From Yponomeuta sedellus (lineage: Eukaryota; Arthropoda; Insecta; Lepidoptera; Yponomeutidae): a stretch of 64,000 nt of DNA. Within the stretch, counting starts at the first letter, position 1. Each line of letters begins with the position of its first letter. The stretch spans positions 11,561,894-11,625,893 of the forward strand of contig OW203747.1 in assembly GCA_934045075.1 (NCBI GenBank). Reading direction: 5' to 3'. Shown here piece by piece: positions 53,401-63,362 of this stretch. Position numbers and translations under genes: made by a program. The notes beneath the pieces were generated by a model. It worked only from the letters and a program-made list of their open reading frames with translations, was not told the DNA's origin and made no database searches.

Positions 53401-56400
53401 CAGAATTCTGCGGTAAGCCCTTGTTTCTAGTACTCATAGGTACACTAACAAAATTCCGTCGTAAACCTTTCTAGTACTCGTGGTACCTACACTAACAAAC
53501 AGTAAATCTATTGTCAAAAGCTGTCAGTTGGTCGAAGTTCATACAAAAAACATTGCTCAGTAGAGTCTGCATGCATCTAAACTTTTGGTGGAAATGGGCC
53601 CCGGGGCCTACAAAGATAATGATTATGTTAAACAAGAGACTGACGTCTTTATTTTGATAAATTACAGGTGCACCTCTATTATTATGTGTTTTTGTCTATT
53701 TCGTAACACGAATTTAAAGACTCTATTTGAATTTATGGTACGATTCGTTTCATTGTGTTTTAGCCAGAGCCGTACTCAGGGGTACAGTGCTACACAAGAA
53801 ATAAGTCTCGCGGATGTACCTGCGCAGATGACAAAATTTTTGATGTGCGGCAAGTTGATAGTTTAATCAGATAGTTTCATTTTAAGGCAGGCCGCGCGCC
53901 TTTGTTGCTATTGGTTGATTCAACGTCATCGATGCAGGTGACTATTAGTTTGGCAATATTAGCGTGAGCGAAATAGATAGCGCTACTGCGGCAATCAATT
54001 CTGCACCTTAACCGTATCGGTTAAAGATCATGGTGAATGTACTTATAGCTTCGGGTACTTTTGTTACACTTCTTCCTAGTCTGCGCGAACGTTGATTCCC
54101 GAAGGGACTTTTATGAGGTGTACTACTGTACGCCAGGATCGGCTTTTCCAGATGAAATCAAAATTGAGCCACGACTGGACACTAATCTACCAGTTTTCCA
54201 CTCGGTTTAAAACTTAGGCCTTTTTCATGTATTTAATACCGTCCGTAGTTCGAAATCCGAGCTTTGGAATACCAACCGAAGGAGAAAAATCGCATACTGA
54301 ATGAACCAACTATGCAATTTTACTCTTACGGATGTATTGGGATTTCGAGCTTCGGATGATACTTCGGGCATGTATTCATAGACCCAAGATGCTGTCTTCT
54401 ACAACTAATAATGTTGGTAAAAATCGCGGACAAGAGACGCGCAAGCCAGAGAAGGAAATCCTGGTTGAGAAATTTACGGGAGTGGGAGTTTAACGTGTTA
54501 ACCAGTCAAGGACATCATAAACATGGAAGTATACACCACCAGGACCTCTGGCATCGTAATCTGACGTGATTACCATGCTATAAGGCAATCAAATTAATTG
54601 AAAATTAAGATGTACTTTGCACTGTACGTCGAATTGTCATAGTAAATCATGATACGATATCAACCCTTGTATGTCCCCACTGCTGGGGCACGGGTCTCTT
54701 CCTGCATCACAGGAAAGTTAGGCCATGCTCCACCACGGGGGCCAAGTACGGGTTGGTGAAGGATTGTCTGTCAGAAGTTATCAAGCCACCCATAAGGCCT
54801 CTGCTATCATGGCTTAACGACTGCCATTACATGACAGCCGGCACCAACGGCTTAATGTAAACCATGAGTTTTAGTTTTACGAAACAGGCCTCTGCTGTCG
54901 ACTGAACCCTACTTGCATTCAGTCGGCTTGGGACCTAGTTATTATCATAAAAATAAATAATTCAGGTGCTCAAAAGCGCGAACAAAACGCGTGCACTTTT
55001 GTTGTGAACACGTACCCGCTGAGGACAATGGAGGAAAATATTTTAACGTCGACACATTGGCCGACTCCCGAACGAGATTATATCGAGATATACACGGAGT
55101 TACGAATACTTAGCGCGGAGCTGGATAGGCCGTTACGTTACCCGGCACGTCACGTCACCCTAATCCGTCACGTTTTTTCTTAAGTAGCCTTTAAACGTCC
55201 CACACTGCAGGGTAAAGGCGTTCTCAAAGAGATATAGTATGGGCTTAATTAGCACGCGTGCCCACCGCGGATTGGCAACTTCAAGCGCTGAGGTATTTCA
55301 ACATCATCAGGCTATATTAGTCCACTGCTGGAGATAGCCCTCCCCTAATGAGCGTCACAGCGCCCTGTCTTCAGCTTGCCGTCTTTCAAGATCTTGGTCA
55401 CGAAATATTAGATTAGATTAGGACAGCTAGTGTGAGGGTCACCAATAATCTACTATTGTCCGTACTATCTCTAGATAATAAGTATGAAATGTATTTTCTA
55501 TCTGGTATAATAATAAACCTATTTGTATTTGACTAAAAAAATATTTTTCTTTGATTTATGACATGTGCTCAGGTGTATAATAAAGAAGATAAGATAAGAA
55601 TATTCTTTATTGTAGGTATACCAGAGCACATATTATAAAACATGTAAAAATACAAAGTACAATTGGCGGCCTTATTGCTAAAAGCAATTTCTTCCAGACA
55701 ACCTTACGACGGAAAGTTGCTGAATATTCTTTAACCTATCTTTATTGCACAGTGAGCATATTATTTTGTACAAAGGCGAGCTAATGGTAATGAGTAAAAA
55801 AAATAAACATAAGTACAGTTTGCTGTATACTATCAGCAAACATGCATTTAAGGATTGTCAATTTATGGTATGGGTCAGATAACCCTGTTTATGTAGAAAC
55901 ATATTTGGTACATATACGACAAAAATTCGGCTTGGTTTTCTAAGTTACTTTACTATCAATGAGTATAGGTATTTGTGATAAGGCCGCCGTCTGTACTCTT
56001 AGGTTAAGAAATATCTGTGTAATTTCCTTTTTGAGTGATAAGGCCGCCGTCTGTACCCTTAGGTTAAGAAATATCTGTGTAATTTCCATTTTTATGTACA
56101 ATAAACTATTTACTGTTCTCTATCTATCTCTCTATCTATCTATATTTGTAAATACAACTCGCCATACTGGAGAAAAACATTGTGATGAAACCCGTCGTCG
56201 AGTGTCTGAGGCACTCGCATGCTTTTTCGCTTTTTTTGTTACACGGTTTTTTTTTGTTACATGGTTCTGTCTAGGTGGGTCTCGAGCGAAACTATGCATA
56301 ATGTCATGCTTACGCCTACAGCAGTTGAGGCTGTTCGTAAAAAAAATAAAAAAGCCTGCTTAGAGGCCGCAGGTCTTGTTCAAGTAAAATTGCAAGATTT

Positions 56401-58914
56401 TTCTACTTTCTGGCATTCATTTGAAAATAAATACAATAAATTCAGTTCGCTATGTGGTGTCGGCCTACAGAATAGCACCAACCCAATTCTTGCCGCGGGT
56501 GTGGTAAAAGGCTAAGGGACATAAACCGGAGGGTGGGCAGCAGCGCCCCCTGCAGTACAATTCCACCAAACTGCGATCCCCAACCCGCATGCCCAGCGTG
56601 GGGATTATGGGCATTACCCCACCAATTATGCCACAACCTTGCGCTATGGCGCTTGTTAGGGGAAGGCTATGTCCAGCAGTGGACTAATATAGCGAGAAGA
56701 AGAAGACAGTTCGCTCAGTTGTGAGTTCAAAACGCTTGTTCTTTTCTTAGAAGTCTGTCTATCTCGATGAAAATTCACATTTTTAATTTGGCAATTCACT
56801 GTCAAGCGCATTCATAGGTCCGTTGTAAGCAGTTCCGATTCATGCAGGCGATAACACCCTGCCGTTTTTATCCGTGAAGTTATCCGTTAATGTTGCTGTG
56901 AGGATCGTACCAAGTAACAGACCCTGGGGGGTGAGTCTCTAAAATGCATAGTGGTTCAATAGAGTCATATTGTCCACCGACACGATGGTCAGACGACGTC
57001 GTGAGGGTTGCGGGTCAGAGATGGATCAGGTTAGCACAGGACCGTGAGGAATGGCGCAATAAAAAGGAGGTCTTTATCCAGCAGTGGACTAGTATAGCCT
57101 GAAGAAGAAGAAGAAGTCCGGTAATCGTCGTTTTATTCACATTATGGCTAGTCCAGTAACCAATCGCATTGCAATGGTACGAGTATAACCTGTGCTACTT
57201 AACTCGGCGCCTCTCGCGATTCGATCTTCTTCGTGATAGATGCCTATTTAATTTGCAAGGGTTATAACATTTTTTGTGATAGATGCCTATTTAATTTGCA
57301 AGGGTTATACTGTTACCCCTGGAATAAATTTTTTTTTGTACTGTTTTTGCTTTGTAGACTACCAAATAAGGGAAATATGAACAATTGTCGTGCTTATTTC
57401 ATTCTATTGAAAAACTATGTAATTATTAAACTCTAGGGGCTGGTATCTGCCTACCTGGGCATAGATTCTGCTAACGCATTGTGGTACAATGACAATTGCA
57501 CGAACATGGCGATTTAATTTCGTTGCTGCTTCAAGTGTACGCGCGCAGATACATCGAACATTCTAGTCGGCAATGGTATGAAAAAACACCCCACGTGACC
57601 CGACCATGAATGTGTCATAGTACTATAATGCACTAACAGAATCGGGGCCCAGTCCGGGATACAGTCGTCGTCGTCAGGCTATACTAGTCCACTGCTGGAT
57701 AAAGACCTCCTTTTTATTGCGCCATTCCTCACGGTCCTGTGCTAACCTGATCCATCTCTGACCCGCAACCCTCACGACGTCGTCTAACCATCGTGTCGGT
57801 GGACAATATGACTCTATTGAACCACTATGCATTTTAGAGACTCACCCCCCAGGGTCTGTTACTTGGTACGATCCTCACAGCAACATTAACGGATAAGAGC
57901 GCCACGCCACGCTATCATAGGGGGTAATGCCCATAATCCCCACGCTGGGCATGCGGGTTGGGGATCGCAGTTCCCCGGTTCGTGTCCCGTAGTCGCCTTT
58001 TACGACACCCGCGGGAAGAATTGGGTTGGTGCTATTCTCTAGGCCGACACCACACAGCAGGCGTGGGATACAGGCGTAAACTTATGTATGTATGTAGTCA
58101 TGCCGCCTCCACCCAACTGCGCTCGTCTCTTCACACATCGCGGCCGTAACGCCTCTCTAGTTAAGCACAGGAAGGGAACCGATTGATATCTTTTATATTC
58201 CAATTGCCGCCTCTGGGCTACTGGACACTGCATAGGTGCCAGTTTGCAGTTGGAATCAAAGGTCGAGCTGTCTATTGTAAGGAATGTGTCCAGGGAGCCT
58301 ATTCTGCCACATGCGAATTGAAAGCGTAGACGCAAAATATTGGAATACTTATTAGAAATGTTTCGCATAAAAATGATGTTTTACTTTTTTACTGTGTTTA
58401 CGTATTTGTATTCCATCGATAGTGGAATCTGATCACTTCAGCACGGGCTTGCCTAGTAAAGTGCCCATAATCCCCCACGCTGGGCATGCGGGTTGGGGAT
58501 CGCAGTTTGGTGGAATTGTACTGCAGGGGGCGCTGCTGCCCACCCCCCGGTTTGTGTCCCTTAGTCGCCTTTTACCACGGGAAGAATTTGGGTTGGTGCT
58601 ATTCTCTACGCCGACACCACACAGCAGGACAAAAAAGACAATAAAAAGAACTTCTAAACACGTCATATTTAAAATTACTACTTTTACGTCTCCATTTCGT
58701 CCATTAGCTTTAACTTCATGATGAACGTCGAAAACTCTCCAACATTTCCTTTCCAGAGGCGATACTGCGCGTGCGCTGGTACAAAGACCAGGAGATGCTT
58801 GGCGACAGCCTCGACGCGAACCTGCTGCTGCCGCGGCGCCTGCGCATGCATGCCAACTACAGCCTGCAGATCGACGAATTGAAGACGAGCGACTCGGCAG
58901 ATTACACTTGTGAG
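50421..58914 (+). CDS. Immunoglobulin-domain secreted/cell-surface protein, first two exons
   Basis: Exon 1 (50421-50580) encodes a signal peptide (MTFSTSKIFVLQTFLTLTLH), then VNVMRIENDTVMLPCYVDEK, and ends at GTAAG in phase 1. Exon 2 (58757-58914) completes the codon and gives AILRVRWYKDQEML, LLLPRRLRMHANYSLQI and the closing motif DELKTSDSADYTCE, then donor GTGAGC. Together they form one V/I-set Ig domain: first Cys in LPC, Trp in RWYKD, last Cys in DxADYTC. The intron is 8.2 kb, with SINEs, fold-backs and a minisatellite. Exon 2 is GC-rich compared with its surroundings. Such domains occur in adhesion and guidance molecules; the exact family cannot be told from one domain. The rest of the gene probably lies further right. 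Confidence 0.82.
50631..50885. mobile_element. Family F near-perfect palindrome, ~120-bp arms
   Basis: The left arm (TGCACTAACCCGTGCTAAGG … GCCAGCGCTCTTTCC) and right arm (TAGAAAGAGCGCTGGCACGG … GGGTTAGTGCA) are complementary over ~120 bp with about ten loop bases. Each arm has a whole tRNA-like core. It starts ~50 bp after the Ig exon-1 donor. Confidence 0.8.
50940..51510 (-). repeat. Arm B of the inverted duplication (empty SINE site)
   Basis: Reverse complement of 41535-42478 without the SINE. The site reads GAACAAACATTTGTTTAAC on the minus strand. It includes a family B copy (51247-51510). It lies in the Ig gene intron. Confidence 0.85.
51783..51993. mobile_element. Inverted-repeat element, sister of 111-318
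   Basis: GTTAGCTTTTAGAATATACC … ATATTCTAAAAGCTAAC. The interior aligns with 111-318 throughout (…CAGGAAGTAGTATTACACTC…). Confidence 0.7.
52205..52412 (+). mobile_element. Family F copy with A-rich tail
   Basis: Leader, plus-strand core and the end GGGTTAGTGCATTAAAAATA. The A-rich right end defines the polarity of the family. Confidence 0.65.
52545..52671 (-). mobile_element. tRNA-derived SINE (family T), partial
   Basis: Head and proximal body on the minus strand; box B GGGTTCGAACCCC is clear. It lies in the Ig gene intron. Confidence 0.65.
52865..53505 (+). repeat. Minisatellite, ~50-bp unit, about 12 copies
   Basis: Unit: TAGTACTCGTAGGTACACTA then ACAAAATTCAGCCGTAAGCC and CTTGTTTC. A block of AGTACCTACT decamers (53063-53110) is embedded. 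It lies in the Ig gene intron. Confidence 0.85.
53506..55587. other. Ig gene intron, unassigned part
   Basis: Apart from the SINE at 54656 and a LINE-end scrap at 55300-55385 (minus; CTGCTGGAGATAGCCCTCCC), I see no exon or recognised element. Confidence 0.35.
54656..54858 (-). mobile_element. 5S-derived SINE, head truncated
   Basis: Tail and middle only, to GGCACCAACGGCTTAATG, inside the Ig gene intron. Confidence 0.7.
55975..56096 (+). repeat. Two tandem ~60-bp copies with GGCCGCC motif
   Basis: GATAAGGCCGCCGTCTGTAC…TTAGGTTAAGAAATATCTGT…GTAATTTCC occurs twice in a row with two or three differences. Confidence 0.75.
56450..56709 (+). mobile_element. Family B copy with readable LINE C-terminus
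   Basis: The 3' end translates as ALWRLLGEGYVQQWTNIARR, the C-terminal type seen in LINE ORF2 remnants nearby. Confidence 0.7.
56881..57102 (+). pseudogene. LINE C-terminal remnant, left arm of an inverted repeat
   Basis: Contains the frame RWSDDVVRVAGQRWIRLAQD… REEWRNKKEVFIQQWTSIA and stop, then GAAGAAGAAG. The reverse complement recurs at 57674-57895 almost unchanged. Confidence 0.7.
57110..57440 (+). repeat. ~300-bp interspersed duplicate (partner 37190-37490)
   Basis: As its partner, but with an internal tandem duplication: GTGATAGATGCCTATTTAAT plus TTGCAAGGGTTATA occurs twice (57233-57310). Confidence 0.65.
57674..57895 (-). pseudogene. LINE C-terminal remnant, right arm of an inverted repeat
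   Basis: Nearly identical inverted copy of 56881-57102; the spacer is about 570 bp. Confidence 0.7.
57905..58056 (-). mobile_element. Family B fragment
   Basis: Head and middle on the minus strand with an internal deletion. It abuts the right arm of the 57674-57895 inverted repeat. Confidence 0.6.
58455..58627 (-). mobile_element. Family B fragment
   Basis: Minus-strand head and middle, from CCCATAATCCCCCACGCTGG to GCCGACACCACACAGCAGG, 130 bp upstream of the Ig exon 2. Confidence 0.65.
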
Positions 58915-58926
58915 GTGAGCCGAATT

Positions 58927-59515
58927 TCGATTTCAACCCTGTATGTCCCCACTGCTAAGGCACGGGTGTCTTCCTGTGTTGTAGGAAGGTTAGGCCATAC
59001 TCCACCACGGGCCGAAATTAAGAGACGAAAATTCTTCTTCGCAGCGCTCGTAGCCTAAACGAGTGATTGGAATCAATCGCTCGAGTTAAGCAACAATAGG
59101 CGCGGTCAGGTGCAGGATGGGTGACCGTCCCGTGACTAACGGTAGTGGTATTTTGTTCCGAGCCCTTTCGTGCTTCGCAAGGCACGTGCCTATTGCGCAC
59201 CAAAAATCTCTGAAAGAGATTTCTTCCAGTAAACCGTAGAGAGTCGGAGAGGCAGTAGGTAAAAAGCGAAAATGAATCAATATCAACTCTTGTATGTCCC
59301 CACTGCTGGGGCACGGGCCTCTTCCTGCATCGCAGGTTAGGCCATACTCCACCACGGGGGCCAAGTCCAGGTTGGTGGAGGATTGTAAGACAATGGCGGG
59401 CCTTACTGTTAACAGAAGTTATCAAGCCGCCCATAAGGCCTCTGACATGGCTTAACGACTGCCACTACATGACAACCGGCACCAACGGCCGAACGTGCCA
59501 TGCGAAGCTGGAAAG
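58927..59515. mobile_element. Three rearranged 5S-derived SINE pieces
   Basis: 58927-59011 is a tail piece on the minus strand beginning 12 bp after the exon-2 donor. 59043-59192 is a head on the plus strand. 59274-59515 is a head-truncated copy on the minus strand. Together they form an inverted-repeat cluster in the Ig gene. Confidence 0.7.
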
Positions 59516-59520
59516 TATAT

Positions 59521-60103
59521 CTTCTATAATATAAAAAAATAATCGCTGACTGTGCTCGCCACTTCAGTCTACCCGAGACCACGGCAACTGTATCGCTGCC
59601 GAAAGGTCGGGAAATAAGGTAATTACGTTTTACCTAATAAATAATCGCGATTTGACCCGTTTAATATATAACTATGTGTTTGGGTCGCAATCAAACATAA
59701 GTTTATAGTTACTAATGGACTGTATTAGTAATAAAAATAAAACATTGAGACATCTTGATAGTTCTAGGTGAAGATGCATAGTGACAAAAATAACAAAACA
59801 CAACTATTTTAAATAAAAAGAACATTAACCTTTTTACTATGTGCTATGCACCTTCTTGCTGTACTGTCTCGTACACTATGTATGAGTATCGCGAATCATT
59901 AACAAATACTAATCGCTGAATGTGTTGGCCGCGCAACACTCAAGAGCAGCTGAACCGATTTCTCTAATTCATTTTTAGAATACTTATTCCTTGAAGTACG
60001 AGGATGATTCTTACGGAAATAACAAATAAAAAAAAAATAAAGAATCGAAGAAAAATAAAGAGTTAGGCGGTACGAAGTTCGCTGGGTCAGCTAGTATAAT
60101 AAT
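59521..60103 (+). mobile_element. Helitron-like element with internal insert
   Basis: Start TCTATAATATAAAAAAATAA and end GGTACGAAGTTCGCTGGGTCAGCTAG. An unrelated repeat with ends CCTAATAAATAATCGCGATT and CGCGAATCATTAA sits between (59640-59905); that repeat also occurs at 6594-6682 and 42500-42590. Confidence 0.5.
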
Positions 60104-60150
60104 AATAATTTAGCAACCGATTGTACTTTATATTTCAACTCTCTCTGTAG

Positions 60151-60207
60151 GCAACAAGACCAGTGAGCTCGACTGTACACTATGTACAGTCAGCAATACG
60201 GCGACTA
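60151..60207 (+). CDS. Possible third exon of the Ig gene
   Basis: After a good acceptor (polypyrimidine tract ending CTCTCTGTAG at 60150) the phase-0 frame reads ATRPVSSTVHYVQ…, which looks like the last strand of an Ig domain directly following …DYTCE. The frame closes at TAG 60208. Possible donors: GTGAGC at 60163 (a 12-nt exon), GTACAG at 60181 or GTCAGC at 60188. None is compelling, so the exon border is open. Confidence 0.4.
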
Positions 60208-62014
60208 TAGAAAGTGTACGGTGCTGGCCCGTGCATTGTTATTTCCATGTTAGTGATGTCCTTGCCTTGTCACCATAGCACGGGGTATCCTAGTTTGGGA
60301 CCTGCCCCCCATATATGAGTCTTACTAGCTGTGCCCCGCGGTGTTACCCGCGGTATATATTCGGGAAAATAAATTGTGTATTACCAGTAAATATATTTTC
60401 CCGCAGTAAAACGTAGCCTATGTGTATATCCAGGGTGTCAGAGTGCTTAGTGCGAGTTTGACAGATCCAATCGAATAACTTTACTTCCGCGTTAATCGAG
60501 CATGAAAACTTTCAAATAACTTCTCGAATCGGCTGTTACAATAATCTGTGGTAAATTATTCGTTCAATTGATGCTTGATGTCATAGCCAAGTCTCCGAAT
60601 AAAAAAAAAGCTTCGCATCGCGAAGAAATCGCGATGGAAAATGTGAAACCGCCTTGTAAGCCTATGATCTGTGATGAAGTAAGTATTAAAGAATTAACTG
60701 AGTAATTAAAGTGTCCACAATAGCGGCCGCCTATCAATCGCCTGGCGATTGCGAACATCCTTTAGGAACTTCGGCATTTATTGGCGAGCTATAGTGCTGG
60801 GCATGACCTTTGCTAATGCGTTGAGAAAAGATGGTCAGAAGTAAAAAATAAGGCAATATTTTGTTGGTAACTTTTAAATCTACAGATCATATCTATATCG
60901 TCAGAAAATATGTAGGTAGGTATATATATTATGTATAACGTTTATCTAGATAATATTTATGTATTTATTGTATTTCATATTTATTGTTATATAATATGTT
61001 ATATAATATTCCCCCACTATTTTTAAGTTAATATGCAAAATAGATGTAAAAACCTATTTAGAGGCTAAAAATTTCACCCATGCCGGGATTCGAACCCGCA
61101 ACCTCTGGCTATCCGTGCCAGCGCTCTACCAATTGGGCCAATGGGCGACTCACCGGCATCAGTGAAATTTCGAACCTCTTTACACGCTACCTGTACGTAA
61201 TGCAGAGAATAGTGTAAAGAGGTTCGAAATTTCACTGATGCCGGTGAGTCGCCCATTGGCTCAATTGGTGGAGCGCTGGCACGGATAGCCAGAGGTTGCG
61301 GGTTCGAATCCCGGCATGGGTGAAATTTTTAGCCTCTAATTAGGTTTTTAAATTTGTCCTTAGCACGGGTTAGTGCATTAACAAATAAAGATAGTATAAA
61401 ATAGATGTAAGTAGTAGTAGATACATTTTATATTGTTCAATATTGCACTACCTGCTAATCTTGTCTGCAATAAGTACTTAAGTTAGCTGGTAGATAATAT
61501 TACGCTGACACAAGTGCTTTCTCTTAATCTCTGTTCATGGCTATAAGAGATGGTAGCTCCACCCAAGTTACTCCCATCTCCTTTGTCTCAGAGAGAACGG
61601 ATCTGTTCCGGTGGTTCCCCGTCTGGGACGGTCTTCAGGACGTTTAAGCCTCAGGCGGGTTTCCAGTCGAGAGCCCCTACAGGAATTATATAATTCGAAC
61701 TAACAATCAGCAATACAAACAATTTGTACCTTTTACTCGACTGACTCGATTATGAGAGCGAATCCGAAATATCTGCGAAGTTGGCTGTTTTGAAGAAATC
61801 ACTTTTAGCGATCAGACCATTAGATATTTAAGAAATTTCACTACTTTTATTAGGTGTGTATAGCTTGCTGTCGGAAGTTTACGGAAACTATAAAATATTG
61901 TAGCACTAGAACCTGGATATTAGGTAAGTAGGTATCCTATGTCTCAATTCAGATCTTTTTGTCTATCTGTATGCCAAGTATCATGTAGGTACCTACTTAA
62001 CTCCATTCAATTGC
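60208..62014. other. Downstream of the candidate Ig exon 3
   Basis: An inverted-repeat element end (60437-60512) and the family F fold-back (61050-61397) are listed separately. No further Ig exon with a convincing frame was found. Confidence 0.35.
61050..61397. mobile_element. Family F fold-back with 13-bp target duplication
   Basis: Head-to-head tRNA cores (minus at ~61077-61150, plus at ~61248-61320) around the loop GCTACCTGTACGTAATGCAG. Flanked by AAAATAGATGTAA at 61037-61049 and 61398-61410. The left arm is shorter than the right and the right end is A-rich. Confidence 0.85.
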
Positions 62015-62360
62015 TTTTAGCAATAAGGCCGCCAATTGTACTATGTATAGGTATTTGCAATTGTTTTGTATTTGTTGTTTTTCCAGTGTACTATAAAGCA
62101 TACATCGTGAGGAAACCCGTGGCTTGCTTGGCTCCGCACGTATTGACCTTAGTCTTTCCTGTGGGCTAGGCCGACTAAGCTGTCAGGATGGTATAGGTGC
62201 TGGGCAAGCCTACACCATATATAAAACCATGTCCCAGGCACTACAGCGTCGGAGTGGTCCCGTCAACCATCTACTGTACGTGAAGATACCACTGGACGCT
62301 GTATAAATCATCTCATTAAGTAGATGCAAAAAAGGCCAATAAAGAATATTATTATCTTAT
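62015..62360 (+). mobile_element. Family H body joined to a GGCCGCC…AATAAAGAATATT tail element
   Basis: The part from 62100 matches the 32345-32609 body closely (GGATGGTATAGGTGCTGGGC, ACCACTGGACGCTGTATAAA). Upstream is the AATAAGGCCGCCAATTGTAC repeat, and the end is AATAAAGAATATTATTATC. Confidence 0.65.
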
Positions 62361-62516
62361 CTTCAACCGTTATTGCTTGAGTAACGAACATCTAAACATG
62401 TTTACAAACTTTCGCATTTATTTTTTAATTAAAGTAAGTACGATGGTGTGCAATAAACAGTTTTAATCTAATCTACTTACTCTAATATCGAAAAAAAATG
62501 TCATCAGTTTTTCATG

Positions 62517-62705
62517 ACGGCCTCTGTAGGGCAGCGGTAAAGTATCTGTTTACCAAGCGAGAGGTCTCGGATTCGAACCCCTCTGGGGACTAAAAAACCT
62601 CAGGTCTTGGATGTTTACATGTTTGTGATGTCGCTGATTCTGGTTTCCACAACATAGGGTATCCTAGTGTGGGGCCAGAATCAATGTATGTTGTATGTAA
62701 ATGTT
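62517..62705 (+). mobile_element. tRNA-derived SINE (family T), full copy
   Basis: Diverged head (GGCCTCTGTAGGGCAGCGG, box B GGATTCGAACCCC) and full body to GGCCAGAATCAATGTATG. Confidence 0.7.
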
Positions 62706-63015
62706 ATGTTATAATATTTTATATTCCCATGGAAGACATCGAACCGCATCCCATCACTCGGAAGCCATTTTTAACTCCGTGCGCCAATTACGCGTAATTA
62801 TTCAATTGAGACCCCTCTTGACTCAGTTGCAGCTCTCTTTGCTTACGTCATTTCTGTGTTTTAACTCCATTTTAGAACGTTGAATGTTACTTTGATAATT
62901 ATCAATTGATTGAATGGTGTTATTTATAAAAAATATTCCTCCAAAACACACCTTAGAAGCAGTTTAAATAGTCTGAACTAAAATGAAAACATATAACATA
63001 GACCGAACTGCATTA

Positions 63016-63350
63016 ATGAAGCGCTCGTGGCCTAGCCGAACCGAGTGATTGGAATCAATAACTTGAGTTAAGCAACAACAGGCGCGGTCAGGTGCAAGAA
63101 GGGTAACCGTCCCGTGACTACCGCTAGTGGCATTTTTTCCGAGCGCTTGCGTGCTTCGTAAGGCACGTTAAGCCGTTGGTGCCGGCTGTCATGTAATGGC
63201 AGTCGTTAAGCCATGTCAGAGGCCTTATGGGCGGCTTGATAACTTCTGACAGTAAGGCCCGCCACTGTCTTACAATCCTCCGCTAACCCCGACTTGGCCC
63301 CCGTGGTGGAATATGGCCTAACCTTCCTGCCATGCAGGAAGGGTTGATAT
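63016..63350 (+). mobile_element. 5S-derived SINE with 12-bp target duplication
   Basis: Copy between CGAACTGCATTA at 63004-63015 and 63351-63362. The tail is shortened after CATGCAGGAA. A further tail scrap (CAGCAGTGGTGGGGACATAG) is at about 63473-63512. Confidence 0.85.
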
Positions 63351-63362
63351 CGAACTGCATTA

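Noticed and set aside
52865..53505. CRISPR-like array
   Set aside because: Repeats are contiguous and degenerate with no unique spacers; it is a eukaryotic minisatellite.
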